Below are positions 9,012 through 17,391 of a stretch of 64,000 nt of DNA, piece after piece. The DNA lies in the NCBI RefSeq assembly GCF_002119685.1, contig NZ_CP021108.1, positions 992,001 through 1,056,000 of the forward strand. The letters are read 5' to 3'. The number at the start of each line of letters is the position of its first letter. Within the stretch, counting starts at the first letter, position 1. Position numbers and translations under genes: made by a program. The DNA is from Bordetella genomosp. 8 (GTDB lineage Bacteria > Pseudomonadota > Gammaproteobacteria > Burkholderiales > Burkholderiaceae_B). The notes below the pieces were generated by a model. It was not told the DNA's origin, searched no databases, and worked only from the letters and a program-made list of their open reading frames with translations.

Positions 9012-9710
9012 GTGCAGTACCCCCGTTCTTGCATCCGAGTCGCCATACTGGACGATCATGTGATCGTGAGATACGGTCTGGCTTCCTGTTTGGCGACGGA
9101 GCGGGATATGGCCGTCGTCGGCAGCTACGAAAGCAGCTACACGATGATCGCGGGACTGGCTGCCGCCCCGGCCGACGTGCTGCTGGTCGACTACTCCCTC
9201 GGGCCGGAGCAGATCGACGGTGTTTCGCTTATACGAGCGCTAAAGGCGAAGTTTGCCGACAGCCGGATTATCATCCTGTCCTCGCACTATGACCCCGCCA
9301 TCGTGGCGTTGGCGATGCGGGTGGGCGCCGACGGTTTCGTCGGGAAGAGCCAGAGTGTCGACCATATCGCCAAAGCCATCAGGGCGGTGGCCGCGGGCCG
9401 CCGCTATCTGGCACATGACATGGCATATCGCCTGGAAGAGGCATCTGTCCGGTGTGTCGACCTCGACCGTGAGATGCCGGCACCGCTTCCGAAGGACGAT
9501 GCGGTCCTGCTCGCCGGCGTTCCACTCTCGGTCAAGGAACGGGAAGTCATACGGTGCTTCCTGGACGGGATGTCGGTTACCCAGATTTCCGAGAAATTCA
9601 ATCGAAGCAAGAAGACCATCAGCACCCAAAAACAGACGGCCTTCCGCAAACTGGGAGTGACGTCGGACGGCGAGCTGTTCAAGATCAAGCACATGCTCCG
9701 CGAATTATGA
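9012..9710 (+). CDS. RcsB/BvgA-like response regulator (NarL/FixJ class)
   Basis: 232 aa. The receiver domain has the acidic pair in AILDDH, the phospho-acceptor Asp60 in LLVDYSLG and the switch Lys in VGKS. The C-terminal LuxR-type HTH (LSVKEREVIRCFLDGMSV, NRSKKTISTQKQTAFRKLGV) strongly resembles the RcsB recognition region. A GTG start at 9012 is chosen because AGGAG sits 5 nt upstream and the receiver begins immediately; an ATG at 9010 is out of frame. Its stop overlaps the start of the hybrid kinase by 4 nt (ATGA), so the two are translationally coupled and surely partners. A likely target is the fimbrial operon 3.5 kb downstream. Confidence 0.92.
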   Translation: MQYPRSCIRVAILDDHVIVRYGLASCLATERDMAVVGSYESSYTMIAGLAAAPADVLLVDYSLGPEQIDGVSLIRALKAKFADSRIIILSSHYDPAIVALAMRVGADGFVGKSQSVDHIAKAIRAVAAGRRYLAHDMAYRLEEASVRCVDLDREMPAPLPKDDAVLLAGVPLSVKEREVIRCFLDGMSVTQISEKFNRSKKTISTQKQTAFRKLGVTSDGELFKIKHMLREL

Positions 9711-12079
9711 ATCTCGCAGCCGCCTTCGTGGCGGCCGCCCTTTGGCTTGCCGCGTTTCCCGCCTCGGGTCTACCGCTGGACTTGAGTGCCGAAGAAAAAA
9801 CCTGGATTGCCGCACATCCCGCGGTGCGCATAGCGGTCGACCCTTCATGGAAACCCATCCAGTACGTTGAGAACGGGCGGGACGCAGGCCTGGTTTCCGA
9901 GTACCTGTCTGCCATCGAGCGGAGAACCGGCCTGAAATTCGTGCTTGTTCCTCACACCGGATGGGACGAAGTGACGGATAAGCTGGCACGGGCCGACGTG
10001 GATGTGCTTCCGGCAACATTGCGCCAATTCACGTCGCCGGAAGTGGCGAAGTACATCGACCTTACCGACGTCTACTATGCCGGTTCGACTGTCGTCGTTA
10101 CGCGCGATCGCTTCCGCTCCGTTTTCCATCTTGATCGCCTGGACGGCGGTACCGTGGCGCTCAAAAGTGGAGGCGCATACTTTGCCCTCATTCGGCGCTT
10201 ATATCCGGGGGTCAAGGTGTTGCCTACCCAGTCGTCCGAAGAAGCTTTGCTGGCGGTGATCGACGGACGAGCGGATGCGGCGTTGGGTCTGGAGGCGGCC
10301 GTATCGCCGCTGCTTCGTAGGAAGTACGACGGCATGTTGCACGTTTCCGGCGTGTTGGCGCATGTGCCGTTGGAGTTGGCGATGGGCGTCAGGAAAGACC
10401 TGCCAGTTCTCCGTGCGATCCTGGATAAGGCGTTGGATTCGTTGACCGCCGAGGAAACGGACGAAATGGATGCGCGTTGGCTGGAACGTGCGGACTACGG
10501 CGCGCCGTCGTTGCAAGTGCTTCTCCGGTACTACCGCGTCCATATCTCCCTTGCTGTCGCCGGGTTGCTGCTTATCGGGTTCTTCGCTTTGTACGCCCAC
10601 CGTCAACATCGCCTGGCGCTGCGCAGCGAACGCGAGAAATCGATGTTCCTGGCCGTCATGAGCCATGAGATCCGATCGCCCATGCATGCCATCCTGGCGT
10701 CGATGGAGTTGCTGCAGCGGTCCGTCGTCTCGTTCGATGCACGGCGGCTTGTCGGCATCGTTGCGGGCGGCGCGCAGAATCTGTTGCGCTTGCTCGATGA
10801 CGTGCTCGATATGTCCAAGCTGGACGCGGGCCGGGTCCAATTGCAGCTGCGTCCCGTGGACATCGTGGAGCTGACGCGCGGCATCACGGACCTGCTGGCG
10901 GTCCAGGCGCGGGACCAAGGAACGGCGCTTACCGTCCAGGAACGGCGGCCTATCGCGTGCCGGATGTTATTGGACCCCTTGCGCGTCGGCCAGATCCTGC
11001 GCAACCTCGTCGGCAACGCGATCAAATTCACGCCTGGAGGCTCGGTTTCCGTCTCTCCATGGTTGGAAATGCAAGAAGGGGAATGCGCTGACGGCCTCCT
11101 GCACATCGAGGTGACGGATACTGGTATCGGCATGGACGACAGCACGCGGCAGCAGCTTTTCCAGCCGTATTGCCAAGGCTCCGCCGTAACGATCGGTCGA
11201 TTCGGCGGGACCGGATTGGGATTGGCCATCTGTCGGGAACTGGTGCAACTGATGCATGGCTCGATGGAAGTCGATAGTGCGCCTGGGCGTGGAACGACCA
11301 TTACGGTCCATATCCCTTGCCGGATTGTTGCGTCTGGAGTCGAACGTCCTTCGGACAACGACGGCCAGGCAACCAACCCGGCACCGACGGTAGCCGGAAC
11401 GGCCCTGCGAGTGCTGGTGGTGGAGGACAACCTGGTCAACCAGGAAGTGTTGCTGGCGCAACTTTCATCCTTGAATTGCACGACCGACATGGCTCCCACC
11501 GGGTCCGCCGCGATACGCGCGCTTGGTGAGTCATCCTATGACATCGTGCTGTGCGACTGTGACCTGCCGGATATGAGCGGCTACGCGTTGACGCGCGATT
11601 GGCGGCGGCGTGAAGCCGCACGGCGTCACGGCCGAATACCCATCCTGGCGGTATCCGCATCGACCGACCACCGGCATATGGCGGCGTGTTTCGACTCCGG
11701 CATGGATGGTGTTCTTACGAAGCCCTACACGCTGGAAAAGCTCCGCGATGCGCTGCAGCTCTGGTGCTCCCGAACATTGGCCGAAGCGCACTGCGACACG
11801 GCGGCACATCTTGATCCGAGCGAAATACGCCGCGCCTTGCTGGCCGATGTGGAAGCGCTGCGCAGGGCGTGCATGTCCAATGACCATCCTGCCGCGGTTC
11901 ACCATGCACATCGGCTGGTCGGCGCCGCGGAAGCGCTGCGCGCCGGCTCCCTGGCCCAAGCAGCCCGGGTTTTCGAAGCACGATTGGCGTCCTCCACGCC
12001 AATGGATGCCATGCTCTCCACCGCACTTCTGGACGAGATGGAAATGCTCGCCCGGCGCTGGACGCCCACCGGGCGGTAA
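9707..12079 (+). CDS. BvgS/EvgS-like hybrid sensor histidine kinase (VFT-HK-REC-HPt)
   Basis: 790-aa inner-membrane phosphorelay kinase. Order: signal peptide (1-22), one SBP-type Venus-flytrap domain (about 30-260), a TM helix (about 283-305), HisKA with His320 in MSHEIRSPMH, HATPase (NLVGNAIKF, DTGIGMDD, FGGTGLGLAI), a receiver with Asp617 in DCDLPDM, and an HPt with His735 in AHRLVGAAE. Compared with BvgS it has one flytrap domain, not two, and no PAS domain between membrane and kinase. The start at 9707 gives a signal peptide and a 4-nt overlap with the regulator. It probably senses a periplasmic ligand and phosphorylates the adjacent regulator. Confidence 0.93.
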   Translation: MNLAAAFVAAALWLAAFPASGLPLDLSAEEKTWIAAHPAVRIAVDPSWKPIQYVENGRDAGLVSEYLSAIERRTGLKFVLVPHTGWDEVTDKLARADVDVLPATLRQFTSPEVAKYIDLTDVYYAGSTVVVTRDRFRSVFHLDRLDGGTVALKSGGAYFALIRRLYPGVKVLPTQSSEEALLAVIDGRADAALGLEAAVSPLLRRKYDGMLHVSGVLAHVPLELAMGVRKDLPVLRAILDKALDSLTAEETDEMDARWLERADYGAPSLQVLLRYYRVHISLAVAGLLLIGFFALYAHRQHRLALRSEREKSMFLAVMSHEIRSPMHAILASMELLQRSVVSFDARRLVGIVAGGAQNLLRLLDDVLDMSKLDAGRVQLQLRPVDIVELTRGITDLLAVQARDQGTALTVQERRPIACRMLLDPLRVGQILRNLVGNAIKFTPGGSVSVSPWLEMQEGECADGLLHIEVTDTGIGMDDSTRQQLFQPYCQGSAVTIGRFGGTGLGLAICRELVQLMHGSMEVDSAPGRGTTITVHIPCRIVASGVERPSDNDGQATNPAPTVAGTALRVLVVEDNLVNQEVLLAQLSSLNCTTDMAPTGSAAIRALGESSYDIVLCDCDLPDMSGYALTRDWRRREAARRHGRIPILAVSASTDHRHMAACFDSGMDGVLTKPYTLEKLRDALQLWCSRTLAEAHCDTAAHLDPSEIRRALLADVEALRRACMSNDHPAAVHHAHRLVGAAEALRAGSLAQAARVFEARLASSTPMDAMLSTALLDEMEMLARRWTPTGR

Positions 12080-12087
12080 ACCGTCGG

Positions 12088-12981
12088 TCAGCGGGAAGGC
12101 CGCGTGGCGTAATCCCAGCTCAGCGCCGTCAGCACACCCAGAATGGCCGTTTCCAAAGAGAATTGCCCCATGCTGGCCAACGCCGTCTTCGCTGGTATTG
12201 CCGCATAGAAGGCGTAGAAAAAAGTCGTGAGCAGCTGCATCTTGAGCGCGAGAATCAGCAGCATGAAGATCAGCGGACGCAGTGGTCCATGGGCGGGCAG
12301 CCGCCTTGCCACGAGCGCCATGCAAAGCAGGCACGCCAGCGCGGGCTCGGCGTAAGTCAGATATGCGGGGATGAGAACGTTCATTCCGTACGGCTGCTGG
12401 CACCAACCTCCATGGGGAGCCAAGCCGGCGACGGCAGCCGAGAAGACCGCCTGGAGCCAGGACAACAGCGGGCCCACCGCGAAGCCCAGGAACAGGCCCA
12501 ATACAACAGCACCCGCACCCCGTTGCCAGCCAGGGGAAAGTCGCCGGCTGGCAATCACGGCGCCTGTCGCCGTCACGGCAATAGCCGCGATCTTGGGTAT
12601 CTCCTGGACCGCGAAATAGACCAAGGCGGAAACTGACGTATCGGCGCAGTACGCGTTCATGAGCCAGCCGCGCAATGTCTCGTTAAGCGTACACAACAGC
12701 ACGGTAAGGACAGCGATGCGCCACGCCGTGGACCATCGGTAAAGCCGGAGGTGCAGGCTGTCATATAGCCACATCGCGCCCCACGCGAACACGATGTGAT
12801 TGAGGACATCTGGCAGCCGCGCCGTGATCTGCTCGGACGGATAAGGGACCCGAAAGACTTCCAGCATAACGGCATGGACGCTCAGCGCGATTACGCATGT
12901 CGTGATGAATCCAAAGGCCATGCGTTGCCGGGAAACGCCCGAGAAAAGGCCAGACCTATCGACGGCACCCGTAGTCATCAT
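12088..12981 (-). CDS. Multi-pass inner membrane protein, unknown
   Basis: 297 aa with about eight hydrophobic segments (roughly residues 21-43, 57-78, 86-107, 115-144, 155-190, 200-226, 236-265 and 272-293). I do not recognise a family. It converges with the hybrid kinase (8 bp between stops) and is divergent from the fimbrial operon. It shares with that operon the intergenic region that holds the two RcsB-box-like sites, so co-regulation is possible. A role in the signalling or fimbria island is guilt by association only. Confidence 0.65.
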   Translation of the reverse strand: MMTTGAVDRSGLFSGVSRQRMAFGFITTCVIALSVHAVMLEVFRVPYPSEQITARLPDVLNHIVFAWGAMWLYDSLHLRLYRWSTAWRIAVLTVLLCTLNETLRGWLMNAYCADTSVSALVYFAVQEIPKIAAIAVTATGAVIASRRLSPGWQRGAGAVVLGLFLGFAVGPLLSWLQAVFSAAVAGLAPHGGWCQQPYGMNVLIPAYLTYAEPALACLLCMALVARRLPAHGPLRPLIFMLLILALKMQLLTTFFYAFYAAIPAKTALASMGQFSLETAILGVLTALSWDYATRPSR

Positions 12982-13084
12982 GAGCCTATCCTTGAATCAG
13001 AACCCTGTTCAGCCATTCACGTCGCCGAAGATGCGCGGCGAGCGTTCGCCAATTCCAGTGTAGGTAGATGCGGGATTCCTGCCA

Positions 13085-13098
13085 TAGGACTTGTCCTA
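13085..13098. promoter_or_regulatory. RcsB-box-like palindrome, site 1
   Basis: TAGGACTTGTCCTA has perfect 6-bp arms (TAGGAC/GTCCTA) around a 2-bp centre. It matches the remembered enterobacterial RcsB box TAAGAATATTCCTA at 10 of 14 positions, and its half-site resembles the BvgA/EvgA core TTCCTA. It lies 118 bp before the pilin start codon, downstream of an RcsB-like regulator gene. A candidate binding site for that regulator; not proven. Confidence 0.5.
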
Positions 13099-13124
13099 AG
13101 TTCACGCGCGCGCATGCGAATTTT

Positions 13125-13138
13125 TGGGAATTGTCCGA
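13125..13138. promoter_or_regulatory. RcsB-box-like sequence, site 2
   Basis: TGGGAATTGTCCGA agrees with site 1 at 11 of 14 positions. It lies exactly 40 bp further on, about four helical turns, so both face the same side of DNA. A weak -10-like GATACA at 13158-13163 would place this site over the -35 region, as for a class II activator. Inference from spacing and similarity. Confidence 0.42.
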
Positions 13139-13215
13139 TGGGTTCGTAAGCCGGCTCGATACACACTTGCACGGGGTTTGCAGCAACCTCGTTCTTATGA
13201 AACTGGAGCAATCAG

Positions 13216-13764
13216 ATGGAAGGTCAAAGAAATCCCCTCAGCGTCCTGGCCATGTCGTGTGGCGTCGCGCTCGTCATGACGGCCGGTTCGGCCCATGCCT
13301 ATGACGGAACGATCAATTTCAGCGGACAGATCGTGTCTCAGACCTGCACAGTGGTACTGCCAGGCGGATCCGCGATCGACGTCACCCTGCCATCCGTGTC
13401 GGAACAGTCGCTCGCGGAGAGCGGCAAAACCGCAGGGGCCCACGCCTTCCAGATCTCCTTGACCGAATGCGAGGCGGGACAGAAGGTTCGAGCCTATTTC
13501 GAGATGGGGCCCTCCGTGGATCCGGAAACCATGATGTTGAAGAACACCGCGCCGGCTGGCTCCGCGGCAAAGAATGTAGAGGTTGCGCTGACGGACGTGA
13601 ACGGCAATCTGATTCCCGTAGGTTTCACTCAAACGCAGGCGCCGGTGACGGTCGACACTTCAGGAAACGCCACCTTGACCTATGTCGCCGAGTACTACGC
13701 CGTTGACGCTGCCGCGGCGGGAGGCGTCACGAGTACCGTCAATTTCACGATCGAGTATCTGTAA
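13216..13764 (+). CDS. Fimbrial major subunit (pilin)
   Basis: Chaperone-usher fimbria subunit, 182 aa. The Sec signal ends at SAHA, giving a mature start YDGTINFSGQIVSQTC. Two Cys (SQTC and LTEC), about 40 residues apart, form the conserved pilin disulfide. The C-terminal beta-strand ends STVNFTIEYL, the typical donor/P-pocket motif with a penultimate aromatic. Length and layout match Bordetella Fim2/Fim3/FimA-type subunits. GGAG lies before the ATG. It is first in the operon with chaperone, usher and adhesin, and is followed by a strong hairpin that may raise its yield over the distal genes. Confidence 0.93.
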   Translation: MEGQRNPLSVLAMSCGVALVMTAGSAHAYDGTINFSGQIVSQTCTVVLPGGSAIDVTLPSVSEQSLAESGKTAGAHAFQISLTECEAGQKVRAYFEMGPSVDPETMMLKNTAPAGSAAKNVEVALTDVNGNLIPVGFTQTQAPVTVDTSGNATLTYVAEYYAVDAAAAGGVTSTVNFTIEYL

Positions 13765-13773
13765 ACCATGCCG

Positions 13774-13806
13774 CAGGGATCGCTGCCGCTCCGGCAGCGA
13801 TCCCTG
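13774..13806 (+). terminator. Perfect 15-bp intercistronic hairpin after the pilin gene
   Basis: Arms 13774-13788 and 13792-13806 are exact reverse complements around a 3-nt loop (CTC). There is no T-run after it. It is therefore more likely a partial terminator or mRNA-stabilising element between pilin and chaperone than a full stop. Such elements are known to skew pilin:chaperone expression. Confidence 0.75.
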
Positions 13807-13828
13807 ATCGATTCGAAGAGAATGCGAG

Positions 13829-14560
13829 ATGAGAGGTCTTTGGCGAGCTCTGTGTGCGGCGCTGCTCGGCTCCGTCAGCGCGTATGTCCATGCGAGCGTG
13901 TCGGTGTCGGGTACGCGGGTTATCTATCCTGAGCAGAACAAGCAGGTCAGCGTGCGGCTGAGCAATGATGGTAATCACCCGGTGCTGGTACAGGCGTGGG
14001 TTGACACAGGCGACGCGAGCGCAAAGCCCGAAGCGCTGAGTGTTCCCTTCATGCTCATGCCGCCGGTGTTCCGCATGGAAGCCGGCAAGGCGCAGGTGAT
14101 ACGCCTGTCCTATACGAAGGAGCCGCTGCCCCAGGATCGGGAATCGGTGTTCTGGCTGAACGTGCTGGAAATCCCGCCCAAGGCGCAGGCCAGTGGCGAG
14201 TCGCAGAACTCGCTTCAGATTGCCTATCGCACACGCATAAAGCTCTTCTTCCGTCCGCGGGATTTGAAGGGTGACCCGACTGAGGCCGCCCAGAAGGTGA
14301 GGTGGTCGGTACTCAAGACCGACCATGGGTTCGCCTTGCGCGCGGAAAACCCCACGCAGTTCGCGGTGTCCTATTCGACGCTGGGGGTTCGGACGCCTGG
14401 AAAAACCGTGCAAGCCACGCCAGGCATGGTCATGCCTTTCGATGCCGCCACGTTCCCCCTGTCGGGCGATATCGGAGGCATCCCGCGTCCTTTGAAGATC
14501 GAGTATTCGACCATCAACGATTACGGCGCACTTGTCCCTGCTGAAACGAGCCTGCCTTAG
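13829..14560 (+). CDS. Periplasmic fimbrial chaperone (PapD/FimC family)
   Basis: 243 aa with a signal peptide (about 1-22, ending YVHA) and two Ig-like domains. The N-terminal strand SVSGTRVIYPEQNKQVSVRL carries the invariant Arg. FWLNVLEIPP is the PapD-family signature, and TRIKLFFRP provides the conserved Arg/Lys and interdomain strand. It caps pilins by donor-strand complementation and delivers them to the usher. It begins 64 bp after the pilin stop, just past the hairpin. Confidence 0.95.
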   Translation: MRGLWRALCAALLGSVSAYVHASVSVSGTRVIYPEQNKQVSVRLSNDGNHPVLVQAWVDTGDASAKPEALSVPFMLMPPVFRMEAGKAQVIRLSYTKEPLPQDRESVFWLNVLEIPPKAQASGESQNSLQIAYRTRIKLFFRPRDLKGDPTEAAQKVRWSVLKTDHGFALRAENPTQFAVSYSTLGVRTPGKTVQATPGMVMPFDAATFPLSGDIGGIPRPLKIEYSTINDYGALVPAETSLP

Positions 14561-14664
14561 ACGGTGCGGCTGCATATGTTTCACGCGCCAGTCCAGGCCG
14601 AGCCGAAGCGGCAGAACGTGCATGGATATCCCGTTTGTCTCGATATGGCTTCAAAGGACATTGA

Positions 14665-17367
14665 GTGCGTTGCGATCGAACGAACCAGCATATAGCAGCG
14701 ATCATCGTTGCGAGCGGCTGCACTATTGCTGCGCCAGTGGCTCTGGCGGATGCGCCGACAGCGGTTGACGGTGACGCCGCCGTGCAGTTCGATCCGACCT
14801 TCCTGCCCGGGAACTCGATCGACGTAAGCCGCTTTGAACGGGGCAATATCGTGTTGCCCGGCATTTATACGGTCGAACTGTACGTCAACGACCAGCCGCT
14901 GGCGCGCAGGGATGTGCGCTTCGTGCCGCAGCAAGGCAGTGCAGGCGCGCAGCCCTGTCTGACGCGCGCGCTGCTGCAGGCCAGCGGCGTCGATATGCGC
15001 CGACTGGAATCGTCGCTTTCCGATCAGCAAGAGGGGCAGGACGAGAAGATCGGGGCCGAGGAATGTGTCGATCTATCGAACCGTATTCCCGATGCCGCGG
15101 TTCACTACGATGCGGGCGAGCAGCAACTGACGCTGAGCATTCCACAAGCCGCGTTGAGGCACACGGCGCGCGGCGAGGTCGATCCATCGCTATGGAGCGA
15201 CGGCGTTCCCGCGGGCCTGCTTCGCTACGACGCAAACATCTACCGAACCCAGGGCAATGATCTGGACAATGACAGCGGCTACCTGGGATTGATGGCGGGA
15301 TTGAACCTGGGCGGCTGGCGCTTCCGTCAGCGCTCTGCGCTCAACTACAACAAGTACAGCCAAACGCAGTACGGGTATGACGATCACGATCGGGCGGGCA
15401 AGAAAGACCATACGAGTTTCGAGTATCAGTCTATCGAAACCTATGCGCAGCACGATGTGACAGCGTGGAAGTCGACTTTCACTGTCGGCGACAGCACGAC
15501 CAACGGTGAGCTGTTCGACAGTTTTTCGCTGCGCGGCGTTCAGCTGGCAAGCGATGATCGCATGTACCCCAATTCCCTGCGGGGCTATGCGCCCGTGTTG
15601 CACGGCGTGGCGCGGTCGAACGCCAAGGTCGAAGTTCGTCAAAACGGCAATGTGATCTACCAGACGACCGTGGCGCCCGGCGCCTTTACCATCGACGACT
15701 TGAATCCCACCGGATATGGCGGAGATCTGGAGGTAACGGTCACCGAAGCCGACGGCAGCCGGCACACGTTTTCCGCGCCGTACGCCAGCGTGCCGCAGCT
15801 CTTGCGCCCCGGGCGCAGCCGCTACAGCGTCGCGTTCGGTCAATACCGCTCCCGCTACCAGGACGGCCCGGAGCCGTACGTCGGCCAGTTGCTCTATCAA
15901 CGAGGCTTGAGTGACCTCTTCACCGGATATACAGGCGCTTTGGGCGCGGACAACTACGCCGCCGTGCTGGTGGGCAGCGCCCTGAACACCTACTGGGGCG
16001 CCTTCGCCCTGGATCTTACCGCCGCACGTGCGCAGTTGCCGGAGCACGTCAACCGGATGGGGCAGAGTTGGCGATTGAGCTACGCCAAGATTCTGCCGCA
16101 GACGGATACCTCACTTACTCTCGCCGCCTATCGCTATTCCACCTCGGGCTACTACAGCTTCACCGATGCGATGCAGGCGCGCCAGGCGACCCACTCCGAT
16201 TGGGACGACGAATGGTATGACAACGACTATCGGGCCCGCGATCGGCTGCAGCTCAATATCAGCCAACGCGTCGGCGCCAACAGCTCGCTCTACGCCATGG
16301 GCATGGTGACGAGCTACTGGACGGACCGCTCCCGCGATATGCAGTTCCAGGTGGGGTACTCCACAGACTTCAGTTGGGGCCAACTCGGTGTGTCGGTCCA
16401 GCGCACGCGTAACGCTTACGGGGCGCAAGACAACCAGGTCTACGCGAGTCTCTCGATTCCGTTCGGCCGGCAGGTAGCCCAGTCGCCGCTGTTTTCCTCG
16501 TTGACGACCTCGGTCATGCACGACACCCGCGGCGATACCACCCTGCAGTCCAGCGCCTCGGGTACGGCTGGCGCCAACAATGCCTGGTCCTATGGGCTGA
16601 ACGGCAACTACACCGATCAGAGTGCCGATCGCACGACTTCATTGGGTGGCAATGTGGCGTATACCGGCGGGCAGGGAGCAGTGAGCGCCTCGGCGTCGCA
16701 GGGCGAAGGCGTCTCCCAATACTCGCTGAACGGGTCGGGCTCCCTGATTCTGCACGCCGGCGGCTTGACCTTCGGCCAGGCCATGAGTCCCGACGCATCC
16801 GTGGCGCTTATCGAGGCCGATGGCGCGGCAGGGGCCATCGTGACCAATGCGGCGGGCGTGGTCGTGGACGGGCGTGGCTATGCCGTAGTGCCTTATCTCA
16901 CGCCGTACCAGGTCAATACGCTGGAGTTGGATCCCCAAGGATTGTCCGACGACGTCGAACTGAAATCGACGAGCCAGGATGTAGTGCCGCGTGCGGGCAC
17001 GGTGGTGCGGGCCACCTTTGAGACCCAGCTGGGGGCGCCGCTCATATTGCATGTACGCAAGGGCGACGGCCAGGTGGTTCCGATGGGGGCGGACGTATTC
17101 GATTCGCAGGGGCGGCAGGTCGGAGTAGTCGGGCAAGGCGGCATGTTGTTCGCGCGGGGTGTGCCAGATCGCGGCACGCTTACCGTGCGCTGGGGCTCGG
17201 ACGCCGGAGCAGAGTGTGCCCTCCCGTACCAACGGGCGCAGGGCAATGCGGGTATTGCCTTGGCCTGCACTCCGGGCGCCGATCGTAGGCAGGCGGACAG
17301 CTTGAAGGGCGGCACGCATGCACAGTCCGGCAATGCTCAGACCGCGGCGCTGCCAGTGCATTACTGA
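14665..17367 (+). CDS. Outer-membrane fimbrial usher
   Basis: 900 aa, within the 800-900 range of PapC/FimD ushers. It has a signal peptide (about 1-28, ending VALA), then an N-terminal domain (VQFDPTFLPGNS, FERGNIVLPGIYTVELYVN). The barrel/plug region includes NSLRGYAPVLHGVARSNAKV and TVAPGAFTIDDL, and a two-part C-terminal domain ends with a Cys pair (ECALPY, ALACTPG). The GTG start is supported by AAAGGA 6 nt upstream. It forms the pore that exports and anchors the fimbria. It is 104 bp from the chaperone and nearly abuts the adhesin. Confidence 0.95.
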   Translation: MRCDRTNQHIAAIIVASGCTIAAPVALADAPTAVDGDAAVQFDPTFLPGNSIDVSRFERGNIVLPGIYTVELYVNDQPLARRDVRFVPQQGSAGAQPCLTRALLQASGVDMRRLESSLSDQQEGQDEKIGAEECVDLSNRIPDAAVHYDAGEQQLTLSIPQAALRHTARGEVDPSLWSDGVPAGLLRYDANIYRTQGNDLDNDSGYLGLMAGLNLGGWRFRQRSALNYNKYSQTQYGYDDHDRAGKKDHTSFEYQSIETYAQHDVTAWKSTFTVGDSTTNGELFDSFSLRGVQLASDDRMYPNSLRGYAPVLHGVARSNAKVEVRQNGNVIYQTTVAPGAFTIDDLNPTGYGGDLEVTVTEADGSRHTFSAPYASVPQLLRPGRSRYSVAFGQYRSRYQDGPEPYVGQLLYQRGLSDLFTGYTGALGADNYAAVLVGSALNTYWGAFALDLTAARAQLPEHVNRMGQSWRLSYAKILPQTDTSLTLAAYRYSTSGYYSFTDAMQARQATHSDWDDEWYDNDYRARDRLQLNISQRVGANSSLYAMGMVTSYWTDRSRDMQFQVGYSTDFSWGQLGVSVQRTRNAYGAQDNQVYASLSIPFGRQVAQSPLFSSLTTSVMHDTRGDTTLQSSASGTAGANNAWSYGLNGNYTDQSADRTTSLGGNVAYTGGQGAVSASASQGEGVSQYSLNGSGSLILHAGGLTFGQAMSPDASVALIEADGAAGAIVTNAAGVVVDGRGYAVVPYLTPYQVNTLELDPQGLSDDVELKSTSQDVVPRAGTVVRATFETQLGAPLILHVRKGDGQVVPMGADVFDSQGRQVGVVGQGGMLFARGVPDRGTLTVRWGSDAGAECALPYQRAQGNAGIALACTPGADRRQADSLKGGTHAQSGNAQTAALPVHY

Positions 17368-17391
17368 TTGAACACGTATAGGGAATCCGAG

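Noticed and set aside
13216..13764. Poly-C phase-variable promoter as in fim2/fim3
   Set aside because: No C-stretch exists in the pilin upstream region; control must be different.
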